A stretch of DNA of 64,000 nucleotides from Acidobacteriaceae bacterium (lineage in GTDB: Bacteria > Acidobacteriota > Terriglobia > Terriglobales > Acidobacteriaceae). Below the pieces are notes generated by a model. That model did not search any database. It was not told the origin of the DNA and saw only the letters and a program-made list of their open reading frames with translations. Where the stretch lies: assembly GCA_003134815.1 (NCBI GenBank), contig PLCO01000009.1, positions 127,010 through 191,009 on the forward strand. The letters are read 5' to 3'. How positions within the stretch are numbered: the first letter of the stretch is position 1; the number at the start of each line of letters is the position of its first letter. The position numbers were made by a program, and so were the translations under genes. Positions 1-8,785 of the stretch are shown one piece after another.

Positions 1-161
1 TGGTCCGCGTCAGATTGGTCAGGATGAACGTGCGTGACCTGGGCAACGACGAGCATCGCGAGCAGGGCCAGACAAAGAACGGCCACGGCCGGCAAAAAGC
101 CGGACGAGAAGCCCCTCTGGGCGCCGCGTTTCCCGCGGAGATTTGTCTTAAGTCCTGCCAA
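1..161 (-). CDS. Small HxH membrane protein, 5' part only (paralogue of the gene at 6159..6485)
   Basis: The first 53 codons of a gene cut by the window edge. The TTG start at 161 is chosen because AAGGAA lies about 7 bases upstream and because the paralogue at 6159..6485 also starts with TTG at the same alignment point. The product has a short basic N-terminus, one hydrophobic segment (about residues 22-42) and then an HVHP motif followed by an SDAD stretch. It matches the complete paralogue almost residue for residue in the membrane segment. It lies downstream of the RND pump gene on the same strand. The function is unknown; His-rich residues next to a metal-efflux operon suggest metal contact, which is an inference. 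Confidence 0.7.
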   Translation of the reverse strand, partial: MAGLKTNLRGKRGAQRGFSSGFLPAVAVLCLALLAMLVVAQVTHVHPDQSDAD

Positions 162-285
162 TCAATAGTTCCTTCCGGTTCTAATCTCTTAAAAGCAACT
201 TACTCGTTTGAGCGCTTCAAGCCTGAAGAGGTTGCACCAAAGCTCCAATCGACTTGCTGGCTCTCCTGAAGCAAAGTTCACCGAA

Positions 286-3200
286 CTACACCTTCAAAAC
301 GTCTCCATCGCGGGCGACCATCTGGTAGAGCACGGGGTTCACAAAGAAGCCAAGGAAAAGTCGCGAAATCAAACCCGCGACGATCACAATGGCGAAGGGC
401 TTCTGCGTATCGGAGCCGATTCCCGAGGAAAGCGCCGCCGGCAGAAGGCCGAGGCATGCAACAAGAGCCGTCATCATAATGGGCCGCAGCCGCAGCAACG
501 AAGCCTCGCGGGTTGCGGTACGAATGTCCATATTCTGCTCAAGGCGCAGCTTGTTGATGTAGGAGACAAGAATCACGGCAGTCTCGACTGAAACGCCGAA
601 CAACGCCAACATGCCCAACGCCGACGAGGCGCTGAACGCTGTGCCGGTGAGCTTGAGTGCGAGCAGGGCGCCGACGGGAACCGTGAGGATGACGCCGAGA
701 ACGATGACCACCGGGAACTTGAAGTTGTCGTAAAGCGCAAACAGGATCATGAAGATGATGAGCACGGCCAGGGGCCCGATGAAGACCAACTGGTGCTCGG
801 CGGCTAGAAACTCGTCATACTCTCCGCCCCAGCTGAGCCGATAGCCGGGGGGCAAGTTTTTTTGTATGTCGGCGATGGCCTGCTGGCCGGCGATTACGCC
901 GCTCTGCAGGTCGCGTCCGTCAATGCTGTACTGCACGCCGATATAACGCGAGTTGCTTTCGCGGTAAATGAAGGACGCACCGCCGGCCTCATGGATGTCT
1001 GCCAGCGCGCTCAGGGGGATCTGCTGCCCTGTGGGTGTTCCCACCAGCAGGTTTCCGATCTGCTGCTCACTTTCGCGGAATTCCGGCTTCATGCGGACAA
1101 CGAGATCGAAGAGTTTTTCGCCCTGGATGACCTGGGTAGCCGCCTGTCCGCCAACTGCCGCCTGGACGACAGCTTCAACGTCGGCAACATTGATGCCGTA
1201 ACGGGCGATCTTATCGCGATCGACGTCGATCAACAGGCTCGGCTGGCCGAGTTCGCGGACCACTGTGAGGTCGGTAAATCCGGGAACCTGGCTGAGCCGG
1301 CGCTTGATTTCGAGCGCGGTATTTTGCAGGACGTTCAGATCGGGGCCGTAGATCTTCACGGCGAGCGCGCTCTTCAAGCCGGTCAGCGCCTCGTCAACGG
1401 CATCCTCGGCGGGCTGCGTGTAGTTGAAGATGACGCCGGGAAATGCCTGGAGCTGCCGCTGAATGTCGGCTTGCAGCTCCGCCTTGTTATGGATGGAGCC
1501 GGACTTCCAGGCGGAATCGCCGTAGGGCTTGAGGCCGACATAGAATTCGTCGTTGAAGAAACCTGTGGGGTCAGTGCCATCGTCGGGGCGTCCAAGCTCG
1601 GAGCCGACATCGGTAACCATCGGATATTTGAGGAGAATATCGCGCACTTGCGGTGAGAACTTGCTTGCCGTGTCGAAGGAAACTGTGTAGGGCATGGTGG
1701 CCCGAATCCACAACGCGCCTTCATCGAGATGAGGCATGAACTCGCCGCCGATGAAGGGAATGAGCAGGAGCGTAGCCACAAAGATCGCCGCGGCCCCGAT
1801 CATGGTGGCCCGAGGATGATCGAGGCACCAATCGAGCCACACCGCATATTTTTCGCTCACCCACCGGAAGGGCTTGTTCTCGTGCTCGTGAACGCACCCC
1901 TTGAATAAGTAGGCGCACATGACGGGAACAAACGTAAGCGTCAGGATCAGCGCGCCGACGAGCGCGATCGCGACCGTATCCGCCATCGGTTTAAATAATT
2001 TTCCCGAAGGGCCACTGAGCGCGTAAATGGGCAGATAGCCGGCGATGATGACCGCGACCGAATAGAAGATGGGACGATCGACATCCTTCGCGGCCTTCAG
2101 TATCACTTGCTCGAGGTTGTATTCCTGGCCTTCGCGCGCGCCCAGTTCGCGGAAGATGTTCTCGACCATGACCAATGTTCCGTCAATGAGGATTCCAAAG
2201 TCGATGGCGCCGATGGAGAGGAGATTTGCCGGGATTCCTCGCGCGTGCAGGAAGATGAAGGCGAAGAGCAAGGCGAGGGGAATGGTGAGCGCAACAATCA
2301 CGGCGGCGCGGAAGCTCACCAGGAACGCCAGCAGCACGACGAAGACCAGCACCATTCCGAGCAGCAGGTTGTGTTCGACAGTGCCGATGGTCAACTGAAC
2401 AAGATCGCTGCGGTCATAGTAAGGGCGCACCTTCACGTCGGGCGGGAGCACGTGCTCGTTGAGATCCTGAGTCTTGGCTTCGACGCCTTTCAGCACGTCC
2501 TGCGCCTGCTCGCCGCGGCGCATCATGATGACGCCCTCCACGGCATCATCGGTTTTATTGAAGCCGAACTGGCCCAGGCGGGGGGCGTTTCCAATGACGA
2601 CTTCGCCGATGTCGCTGATGCGCACCGGCACGCCATTTTGCGTGCCAACAACGATATTGCCGATGTCGGCGGTGTCGCGGACAAGACCGATTCCGCGCAC
2701 GTAATAGAACTGATCGCCCTGCGAGTAGAAACCACCTCCGGCGTTGGAATTGTTGGCGGAAAGCTGCTGAATAACGGTGGGCACCGTGATGTGGTAGGCG
2801 TAAAGCTTTGCCGGGTCGAGCAGCACCTGGTACTGCATCACGGTGCCGCCGAAGCCGGAATCGTCGGCGACTCCCGGCACCTGCTTGTATTCGCGCTCGA
2901 CGATCCAATCCTCGAAGGTCTTCAATTCCTGCGGCGAGCGATCGGGGCTCTCGAGCACATATCGATAGACAAGCCCGGACGGGCTGGCAAGCGGAGAAAG
3001 CGCAGGCGTGACGCCTTGCGGATATGTGACCTCGCTCAGCCGCTGAAAGACAACGTCGCGCGCAAAGTAGTCATCGGCGCCTTCGTCGAACGTGAGGATG
3101 ACATCCGAAAGCCCATAGAGGGAGATGGAGCGCATCACGGCGAGCTTGGGAACGCCGTTCATTTCGACTTCAGTGGGCACGGTGACCAGCCGCTCGATTT

Positions 3201-3378
3201 CCTCGGCCGCATGCCCGGGCCATTGGGTGATGATTTCGACCATCGGCGGAGAGAGGTCGGGGTAGGCGTCGACCGGCATGTTGTGAAAGGCGAGTGTCCC
3301 AGCAATACAAATCGCCGCCACAAAAAACAGGACGATGGGCCGCTGGCGAAGCGCAAATTGAACGACGCGATGAATCAT
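286..3378 (-). CDS. czcA: Heavy-metal efflux RND transporter, inner-membrane pump (CzcA/HME type)
   Basis: A 1030-residue RND permease, the normal length for the heavy-metal efflux (HME) class. It would use the proton gradient to drive divalent metal ions out through a tripartite complex. The N-terminal membrane helix (about residues 13-31) is followed by a large periplasmic porter domain, a block of membrane helices from about residue 335, a second periplasmic domain and a second helix block. The DFGxxIDGTxVMVEN signature near residue 394 is the HME helix-4 motif with the acidic proton-relay residues. The gene is third in an operon after an OMF and an adaptor gene (17 bases from the adaptor stop). 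Metal specificity cannot be read from the sequence. Confidence 0.95.
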   Translation of the reverse strand: MIHRVVQFALRQRPIVLFFVAAICIAGTLAFHNMPVDAYPDLSPPMVEIITQWPGHAAEEIERLVTVPTEVEMNGVPKLAVMRSISLYGLSDVILTFDEGADDYFARDVVFQRLSEVTYPQGVTPALSPLASPSGLVYRYVLESPDRSPQELKTFEDWIVEREYKQVPGVADDSGFGGTVMQYQVLLDPAKLYAYHITVPTVIQQLSANNSNAGGGFYSQGDQFYYVRGIGLVRDTADIGNIVVGTQNGVPVRISDIGEVVIGNAPRLGQFGFNKTDDAVEGVIMMRRGEQAQDVLKGVEAKTQDLNEHVLPPDVKVRPYYDRSDLVQLTIGTVEHNLLLGMVLVFVVLLAFLVSFRAAVIVALTIPLALLFAFIFLHARGIPANLLSIGAIDFGILIDGTLVMVENIFRELGAREGQEYNLEQVILKAAKDVDRPIFYSVAVIIAGYLPIYALSGPSGKLFKPMADTVAIALVGALILTLTFVPVMCAYLFKGCVHEHENKPFRWVSEKYAVWLDWCLDHPRATMIGAAAIFVATLLLIPFIGGEFMPHLDEGALWIRATMPYTVSFDTASKFSPQVRDILLKYPMVTDVGSELGRPDDGTDPTGFFNDEFYVGLKPYGDSAWKSGSIHNKAELQADIQRQLQAFPGVIFNYTQPAEDAVDEALTGLKSALAVKIYGPDLNVLQNTALEIKRRLSQVPGFTDLTVVRELGQPSLLIDVDRDKIARYGINVADVEAVVQAAVGGQAATQVIQGEKLFDLVVRMKPEFRESEQQIGNLLVGTPTGQQIPLSALADIHEAGGASFIYRESNSRYIGVQYSIDGRDLQSGVIAGQQAIADIQKNLPPGYRLSWGGEYDEFLAAEHQLVFIGPLAVLIIFMILFALYDNFKFPVVIVLGVILTVPVGALLALKLTGTAFSASSALGMLALFGVSVETAVILVSYINKLRLEQNMDIRTATREASLLRLRPIMMTALVACLGLLPAALSSGIGSDTQKPFAIVIVAGLISRLFLGFFVNPVLYQMVARDGDVLKV

Positions 3379-3395
3379 TAATTCGTGCTCTCCCC

Positions 3396-4604
3396 TCAGT
3401 GTTGCAGCGAATTCGCGAACTGAAGAAACAGGCTGCCGTTGCCGACAACCTTGTCTCCCGGTGAAATGCCCTTTACGATCTGGGTCTGGCCGTCCTGGAC
3501 TTCGCCCAACTCGACATCGCGTCGGCCGAATTGGATTGCGCCGTCATTTGCGCCATCATTCGCGCCAACCAGGACATAAACGAAGGGCTGGTTATTGTCA
3601 TCGCGCAAGACCGATGCGTTGGGCACCGCGAGCGCATTCCTAAGTTCGCCGGCCGTTACCATGACCGTGCAGTACATATCCTTCTTCAGCTTCTCGCCGG
3701 GGTTTTCAACCACGATGCGCGCCTGCAGCGTTCTGGTGTTTGGGTCGAGTGCCGATGAAATATACGAGATCTTTCCGCGAAAGCTGTCGGGGTACGCGTC
3801 AGTCTGCACCACCACTTCATCTCCGCTGCGGACATACTGCAGATCGGCCTGATACAAGTTGGCGAGAATCCAAACGGTGCTGAGGTTTGAGATTGTGAAA
3901 GCCTGTGTCTGGCCTGCCAGCACCACTTGGCCCGGCGAAACCATCCGCTCGACGACTTCACCGCTGATGGGAGCGAGCACAGGAACCTGGGCCGATGACG
4001 GAGCCTTTGCCAGGTCAGCCGGATTCTTGATACCGAGGACCTTCAAACCCTGCTCGGCTGCGTTCAGGTCAGCCTGGGCCTGATCGCGATCCGACTCGGC
4101 CTGCTCCAGATCGCGTTGAGCGATGGCATGGTGTTGATACAGCTCCTGCGCGCGTGTGTAATATTTCTGCTGCAAGCGAAAGGAGTCCGCAGCCTTCAGA
4201 TACGAATCGAGGAGCTGCGCGTAATCTGGGCTGCTGACTTCCAGCATGGGCTGGCCAGACCTTACGTGATCGCCGGGCTCTACCAGAATCCTGCTGACCG
4301 GCCCACCGACCTGGGTGATTACCGGGGTGGTATTGAAGGCGTTGTACTCCACAGCGCCCGTGAGACGCAGCGTGTGTTTCAACGCAGCCGGTTCAACCGT
4401 GACCACCTGCACGTGCTCCATCTGATCCTGCGGAATGGTAAAGAGCTGCGGAGTCGTGGACCCAGAACCGCCTTGCGAAAAAGACGTCATCTTCTCGGCA
4501 CGCTTGCTGTCATTGGAGTGGCAGGCCGAGAGCGCGAGCATGGAAGCGAAGATAAGTGCTCTCCCGATTCTGCCGCCAAGGCAATTGATCGCTTGATTCT
4601 TCAT
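3396..4604 (-). CDS. czcB: RND efflux periplasmic adaptor subunit (CzcB/MFP type), lipoprotein
   Basis: A 402-residue membrane-fusion protein bridging the RND pump and the outer-membrane channel. The N-terminus has a signal segment ending in a lipobox (LSAC), so it is probably a lipoprotein anchored through Cys28. Then come a beta-barrel/lipoyl half-motif, a coiled-coil hairpin around residues 130-190 (Gln/Glu/Arg-rich), the second lipoyl half and a C-terminal barrel region. Its ATG overlaps the stop of the upstream channel gene by four bases (ATGA), indicating translational coupling. The pump gene follows after 17 bases. No His-rich metal-binding extension is visible. Confidence 0.93.
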   Translation of the reverse strand: MKNQAINCLGGRIGRALIFASMLALSACHSNDSKRAEKMTSFSQGGSGSTTPQLFTIPQDQMEHVQVVTVEPAALKHTLRLTGAVEYNAFNTTPVITQVGGPVSRILVEPGDHVRSGQPMLEVSSPDYAQLLDSYLKAADSFRLQQKYYTRAQELYQHHAIAQRDLEQAESDRDQAQADLNAAEQGLKVLGIKNPADLAKAPSSAQVPVLAPISGEVVERMVSPGQVVLAGQTQAFTISNLSTVWILANLYQADLQYVRSGDEVVVQTDAYPDSFRGKISYISSALDPNTRTLQARIVVENPGEKLKKDMYCTVMVTAGELRNALAVPNASVLRDDNNQPFVYVLVGANDGANDGAIQFGRRDVELGEVQDGQTQIVKGISPGDKVVGNGSLFLQFANSLQH

Positions 4605-5971
4605 GGAATGCTCCTGGTTCCCACGGATTCGCGAAGGTGCTCCAGCGACAGCAAATAAGACGAGAGCGCCTGACGATAGCCGAGTTGCGTAGCCCGGTAG
4701 GTGCGTTCGGCATCGAGATAGTCGAGCAGGCTGGCCGCGCCGTGCCGGTAGGCGTAATCGGCGATGTCACGCGACTGCTTCGCATCATCGAGATAGCCGG
4801 AGCGATAAAGCGTTACGATCCGATCGTTGGAGCGCACACTTTCGTACGCATCTCGAACGTCCGTCAACACCTGGCCGTTGGCGAATTTCTCCTGCTCCTG
4901 AGCTTGCGTGATGGCAAATGCGCTGCGCGCAATCTCTCCCTGGTTGCGGTCGAAGATGGGCAACTGAATTTGCCCGAAGAGCGAAACGTCATTGAGATAG
5001 GCCAGGTGAGTGTAGTTGATTTGACCGGTAACATCCTTTTTACCGATGGCCTTCTGGAGTTCGTGCTGGCTGTTCGCGGCAGTTATTCCTAACTGCGCTG
5101 CGCGCAAGTCTGGCCTGTCTTCGAGGGCCTTCGCTTGAAAATCTTCGAGCGCGCCCGAAATCGGCTGGTAATCGAAGGATGCGGCGATGTCGTAATCCGG
5201 CCCGACCGACTCATATCCGAGCAACTGCCGCAGGTCAGAAAGTCCCTGCGTCCGGGCGAGCTGCGCCTGAGAGACATCCATCTGGAACTGAAGCAACTGG
5301 AGCTTGACCTTGAGCAGGTCATCCTCGCCGATGTCTCCTGCCTTGTAGCGTACTTCGGTAACATCTACCGTGCTCTGAAAGCTCTTCAGGTCCTGGTTGG
5401 CCAGATCGAGAGTCGATTCGGCGAGCTCGACGGCGATGAACTGCGAGGCGACATTGAAGGTGAGTGTGCGCTCGGTGTCGGCAACCTGGGAACGCGTTTC
5501 GGCAGTCACGTCTTTCGCTGCTTCGAGGCGGTGCTGGCGTTTCTTGCCACGCTCAAACAGATAGCTGACGCCAAGGTCCCATTGTGCCGTGTTGTCCAGG
5601 TAATCCGCGGAAAAGTTACTGGGCTGAAAGACAGGAAGGAAATCCGAGTCCGCAAGTAGTACCGGATTAGGACGCAGGTTCGCCGTAATTTCCTCGGCCT
5701 GGCTTTCCTGAATCGTGGTTTGCGCAGCCAGCAGGTTGTGATTGTGCTGAATGGCCATCTGGATCGCGTCGTCGAGCGAGACGGTTTGCGCACCCGGGCT
5801 TTGCGCAAGAGTATTGGCTTGCGGAGGTGGCGATTGTATTTGCGGCGGCGCTGTTTGCGGCGGCGCTGTTTGCGGCGGCGGCGATTGCGGCGGCGGCGAT
5901 TGCGCACTGGCAAATTCAAAGAAAAGCAGCGTAACTAGCGCACCAGAACAGCGTAAAAGTTGTAGACGCAT
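4601..5971 (-). CDS. czcC: TolC-family outer-membrane efflux channel (CzcC type)
   Basis: About 456 residues from the ATG at 5971, chosen because an AGGAG site lies 10 bases upstream and a signal peptide ending in FASAQ follows directly. A longer frame exists but its extra 81 residues do not look like protein. The mature protein begins with a Pro/Gln-rich low-complexity stretch (PPPQ and APPQ units) and then has two OEP repeats with long amphipathic helices (about residues 75-280 and 285-450). It is first in the three-gene efflux operon and overlaps the adaptor gene by four bases. It supplies the outer-membrane exit duct. About 187 bases separate it from the small HCxxC protein gene upstream. 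Confidence 0.92.
   Translation of the reverse strand: MRLQLLRCSGALVTLLFFEFASAQSPPPQSPPPQTAPPQTAPPQIQSPPPQANTLAQSPGAQTVSLDDAIQMAIQHNHNLLAAQTTIQESQAEEITANLRPNPVLLADSDFLPVFQPSNFSADYLDNTAQWDLGVSYLFERGKKRQHRLEAAKDVTAETRSQVADTERTLTFNVASQFIAVELAESTLDLANQDLKSFQSTVDVTEVRYKAGDIGEDDLLKVKLQLLQFQMDVSQAQLARTQGLSDLRQLLGYESVGPDYDIAASFDYQPISGALEDFQAKALEDRPDLRAAQLGITAANSQHELQKAIGKKDVTGQINYTHLAYLNDVSLFGQIQLPIFDRNQGEIARSAFAITQAQEQEKFANGQVLTDVRDAYESVRSNDRIVTLYRSGYLDDAKQSRDIADYAYRHGAASLLDYLDAERTYRATQLGYRQALSSYLLSLEHLRESVGTRSIP
5841..5900 (-). repeat. 15-bp tandem repeat coding a Pro/Gln-rich linker in the TolC protein
   Basis: Four consecutive 15-base units: two identical copies of one version, then two identical copies of a second version differing at two positions. 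They encode pentapeptides of the SPPPQ/TAPPQ type directly after the signal peptide. Such exact units can change copy number by slippage. Confidence 0.85.
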
Positions 5972-6158
5972 AGACTCTTTGACTCCTGCATGGCTCAAGA
6001 AAACTGGAAAGCAAGCCGCGGGGCGTGCCGCCGCGGCGTTCTCAGTGGAGGAACATCGGTCCGCTTCAAAATCAATGTGTGCAGATGCGGTCAAGCAACA
6101 CCCGACGAGTAAAACGATGGGTGGATGCAAATGCCTCTGATGAAAACGGAGAGATGCT

Positions 6159-6485
6159 CTAGCAGGAGATGGGAGGGGGACGGATAAAGAGGCGAATCTG
6201 CCGCTGGCGGGCAATTACGACGGGTTCGGCCTGCGGAGTGGAAGCTCCCAATTGAACGACCGTAATGACTGCCGTCGCGGCAGCAACGGGCACCACGGTG
6301 TGCATGACAATGCACAACTGGCAGTGGTCGGCGTCAGATTGGCTAGGGTGAACGTGCGCAACCTGCGCAATGACCAGCATCGCCAGCAAGACGAGACAAA
6401 GAACAGCCACCGCCGGGAAAAGCCCGGGCAAGAAGCTCTTCCGGTCGCCGCGTTTGCCGCGGAGAAATGTCCTAAATCCTGTCAA
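6159..6485 (-). CDS. Small membrane protein with HVHP and HCQLC motifs
   Basis: A 108-residue protein starting at TTG 6485, with GAGGG about 9 bases upstream. A basic N-terminus leads into a membrane helix (about residues 22-42), then HVHP at 44-47 and HCQLC at 54-58, then a second hydrophobic stretch (about 63-79) and a basic tail. The HxH plus HCxxC block between two helices could bind a metal or heme. It resembles the DUF2946-like small proteins found near metal-resistance genes, but I cannot confirm family membership. It sits upstream of the czcCBA operon on the same strand, and a paralogue begins just downstream of that operon. The role is inferred only from location and motifs. Confidence 0.7.
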   Translation of the reverse strand: MTGFRTFLRGKRGDRKSFLPGLFPAVAVLCLVLLAMLVIAQVAHVHPSQSDADHCQLCIVMHTVVPVAAATAVITVVQLGASTPQAEPVVIARQRQIRLFIRPPPISC

Positions 6486-6702
6486 TTGCTATAACCCTCT
6501 GGCGCTGGAACCTTCCGGCTCCATTCTACAGAAATCCGTCAGAAGTTTGGACGATTTGTGCGTGGGGAGGTTGCACGGAAGTTACGATTCCGATGCGACC
6601 GGCGGGAAAACGCCGTTGACCTGCGACCAAACGCCATCGGGGCGTAGAGTCTGTCATTCACTTTCGCGCGGGATGGCGTTGCCGACGAAAATCCGGCCAG
6701 AA

Positions 6703-6740
6703 CCGGGGCCCCCGCGGACAGGTCTTCGTCCGTGGGGTGG
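6703..6740. repeat. Hairpin repeat, copy 1 (CCGGGG...GGGGTGG family)
   Basis: CCGGGG, then a 10-bp stem (6710..6719 with 6728..6737, one G-U pair), loop AGGTCTTC, then TGG. Same frame sequences as the copies at 6820 and 11024, but a different stem. Confidence 0.75.
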
Positions 6741-6819
6741 AGACGAGGCGGAGTCCGAAGGCTGTGGCGGGTCCACAGTCGAGGATGACAACGAAGTATG
6801 GCCCGATTTTCGTCGCAAC

Positions 6820-6858
6820 CCGGGGTCCCCAGCGCGCGATCTTTGCGTGTTGGGGTGG
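6820..6858. repeat. Hairpin repeat, copy 2
   Basis: CCGGGGTCCCC, then an 11-bp stem (6827..6837 with 6845..6855, two G-U pairs), loop GATCTTT, then TGG. It lies in the same MITE-like element as copy 1. Confidence 0.7.
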
Positions 6859-7019
6859 AAGCCGAAGGGCTGGGGCCAATTCTTCCCATTTCATCGTCTC
6901 TCGTCGCTAGGAGACACCCGATATCCGTCGCTCCTCTTACCTCGAACTGAGAAAAATTGGCTCCCAGCGCCACCCGTGGGAAAGTGAATGACAGACTCTA
7001 ACGTCTAAACTGAGTTGTC

Positions 7020-8126
7020 ATGACTGGATTTATCCAAATTTCGCGAGGATGGCGCGTGCCAACGCTTTCGCTGGCTGTTCTCCTGACGGCGGGGGCAGGT
7101 ATGGCCGCGCAAAGTGCCTCGCAGAGCCAGGGCGCGCAGCCTGCGCAGAGCACTGCCGGGCAAACTTCGAAGCCGCTGCCGCTGAAGCCGGCGGTTCCGG
7201 GCACTGGAAGAAATCTGCGACTGATCCTGAAGGACGGCTCCTACCAACTGGTGCGTGATTACCAGCTGGCCGGTGACCGGGTGCGCTATTTGTCGCAGGA
7301 GCGCGGCGAGTGGGAAGAGCTGCCGGCGGACCTGGTGGATTGGGATGCGACAAATAAGTGGGCGAAGGAACACGCCCAGCTGGTTGATGAGGATTCTTCT
7401 CCGGCGATGAAAGAGGCTGCGGATATCGACAAGGAAGAGAGCGAAGAGCGCGACGATGAAAAGGCGCGCATGCCGATGGTGGCCTCGGGGCTTGAGCTGC
7501 CGGACGAAGAAGGCGTGTTTGTGCTGGACACGTTCCAGGGCACTCCCGAGCTGGTGGAGCTGACGTCGGCCAATCTCACGCTCAATACGAAGAACCGAAA
7601 GGGAGTGGCTGTGCTGAATCCGCTGGCGACGCAGCGAGCGAACCTGGAGCTGGACGGCGCGCATGCCAAGGCGCATCTGCATGTGAACGATCCAGCGATC
7701 TATCTCTCGCTCGGGGTGGAGGCGGGAAATGAGCCTGTGCTGACGCACGCGCTCACTGTGGATACGAGCGGGGCCAAGGCGGTGAGCGGCGGAAAACACG
7801 GAGCACATTCGGCGCAGTCCGGCTTCGCCATTGTGCGCGTGGACGAGCGGCAAGCCATGCGCATCGTAGGCCCCGTTCATCTTAGCGCGACGGGAACCGT
7901 GACGCAGGACGAGGACACGATCGCGACTAAGACCGAACTACTGCCGGGCAAGCACTGGCTCAAGATTGAGCCGACGCTGACACTGTCGATCGGCGAATAC
8001 GCGCTGGTGGAGATTCTTTCGCCGTCGGACATCAGCGAATCGGTATGGGATTTTCGCGTGGACCCCGCGACGGGGGACAATCCCGGTTCGATTGGGCCGA
8101 TCCTGAAAAAACCGCGCGAGCAGTAA
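7020..8126 (+). CDS. Exported protein of unknown function
   Basis: 368 residues. A signal peptide is likely: a basic N-terminus followed by a hydrophobic core (about residues 13-28) ending near GMAAQ. The mature protein starts with a Gln/Ala-rich linker, then a segment reading like a small beta domain (NLRLILKDGSYQLVRDYQ), an acidic stretch around 135-150 and a beta-rich C-terminal half. I recognise the style of an Acidobacteria-restricted exported protein but not a named family. The start is the ATG at 7020; no good ribosome-binding site is visible because a MITE-like element ends only 20 bases upstream. A downstream in-frame GTG inside the signal region is the alternative. No neighbours suggest an operon. 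Confidence 0.75.
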   Translation: MTGFIQISRGWRVPTLSLAVLLTAGAGMAAQSASQSQGAQPAQSTAGQTSKPLPLKPAVPGTGRNLRLILKDGSYQLVRDYQLAGDRVRYLSQERGEWEELPADLVDWDATNKWAKEHAQLVDEDSSPAMKEAADIDKEESEERDDEKARMPMVASGLELPDEEGVFVLDTFQGTPELVELTSANLTLNTKNRKGVAVLNPLATQRANLELDGAHAKAHLHVNDPAIYLSLGVEAGNEPVLTHALTVDTSGAKAVSGGKHGAHSAQSGFAIVRVDERQAMRIVGPVHLSATGTVTQDEDTIATKTELLPGKHWLKIEPTLTLSIGEYALVEILSPSDISESVWDFRVDPATGDNPGSIGPILKKPREQ

Positions 8127-8210
8127 GGTCGGGGCCGCCTGTGCGCAAACGCGGCAAAAGTGCCACAAGTTCTGTCGCCAATGCGAAATCCGGCGCTCGA
8201 ATGCCGTTTG

Positions 8211-8783
8211 TCAGTTGCTCGTCTGAAACAGGGTCCGTAAAGCGGCCACCGATTTCGGCAAACCTTGCGCTTCGAGCGATGCAAGGAATTCTTCAATCGA
8301 CTTTGGCGGGTTCTTGAGGCTTTGGCGATGCGTTTCGGCGGCGTCCATGACGACGTCTGGAGCGAGTTCGATAAATTCCAGGATGAATTCGTCCGGATGC
8401 TGCACCATTATTTCGTACTGCAGAAGAACATCACTCGGAAAGTCCTTCAAATTCATGGTGACGATCACTTGAGCCTCGGCTCGGATCGCCGCTGCAAGTA
8501 CATGACGGTCGTCGTCGTCCGGCAGGCTCAGACTTGGAATCAAGTCCTCATATCCTTCGACGAGCGCGTCAACAGTCGCTTTGTCCATCAATTGACGTGT
8601 GCGTTCCAGCTTTTGGCGCGTGAGGTCCGGCCTGTTTTTAAGGAGGCTTGAAATCCATTCTTCGTGAACAGCAGCGGACCACTTGGCTCGGAAAAGGCCT
8701 GCGAGCGCCAGGTGCATTAGAAAGTTCCGCAACTCAGATGGGTACAAAACGTTCGCGTCGAAGAAGGCAATGAGCGCAACCAT
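8211..8783 (-). CDS. PIN-domain toxin of a toxin-antitoxin pair
   Basis: 190 residues. The N-terminus (IAFFDANVLYPSELRNFL) is the first PIN motif with the catalytic Asp. Further acidic positions occur at PDDDDRHVLAAAI (about 90-102) and in VTMNLKDFP (about 110-118), which fits the PIN nuclease fold of the VapC-like PIN_3 group. It would cleave RNA when released from its antitoxin. The gene follows the HTH antitoxin gene by two bases, a typical antitoxin-first arrangement. The C-terminal helical region (about 130-190) probably holds the antitoxin-binding surface, which is an inference. Confidence 0.85.
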   Translation of the reverse strand: MVALIAFFDANVLYPSELRNFLMHLALAGLFRAKWSAAVHEEWISSLLKNRPDLTRQKLERTRQLMDKATVDALVEGYEDLIPSLSLPDDDDRHVLAAAIRAEAQVIVTMNLKDFPSDVLLQYEIMVQHPDEFILEFIELAPDVVMDAAETHRQSLKNPPKSIEEFLASLEAQGLPKSVAALRTLFQTSN

Positions 8784-8785
8784 GC

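Larger units (their letters stand above)
6647..6998. mobile_element. MITE-like element, 352 bp, with 19-bp perfect terminal inverted repeats and TA target duplication
   Basis: The left end GAGTCTGTCATTCACTTTC (6647..6665) is perfectly repeated in inverse at 6980..6998, and similarity continues imperfectly a further 15 or so bases inward. A TA dinucleotide flanks both ends (6645-6646 and 6999-7000). There is no credible transposase inside. The ends match those of the IS5-family element at 15892..16792 at 14 of the first 17 bases, so a related transposase could have mobilised it. It holds two copies of a hairpin repeat. It ends 20 bases before the start codon at 7020, so it occupies the promoter region of that gene. 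Confidence 0.75.

Noticed and set aside
862..1656. Long open frame antisense to the RND pump gene
   Set aside because: It mirrors the pump gene; GC-rich genes often have such shadow frames and it has no ribosome-binding site.
2107..3381. A 424-codon open frame antisense to the RND pump gene
   Set aside because: Composition and position are those of a shadow of the pump gene.
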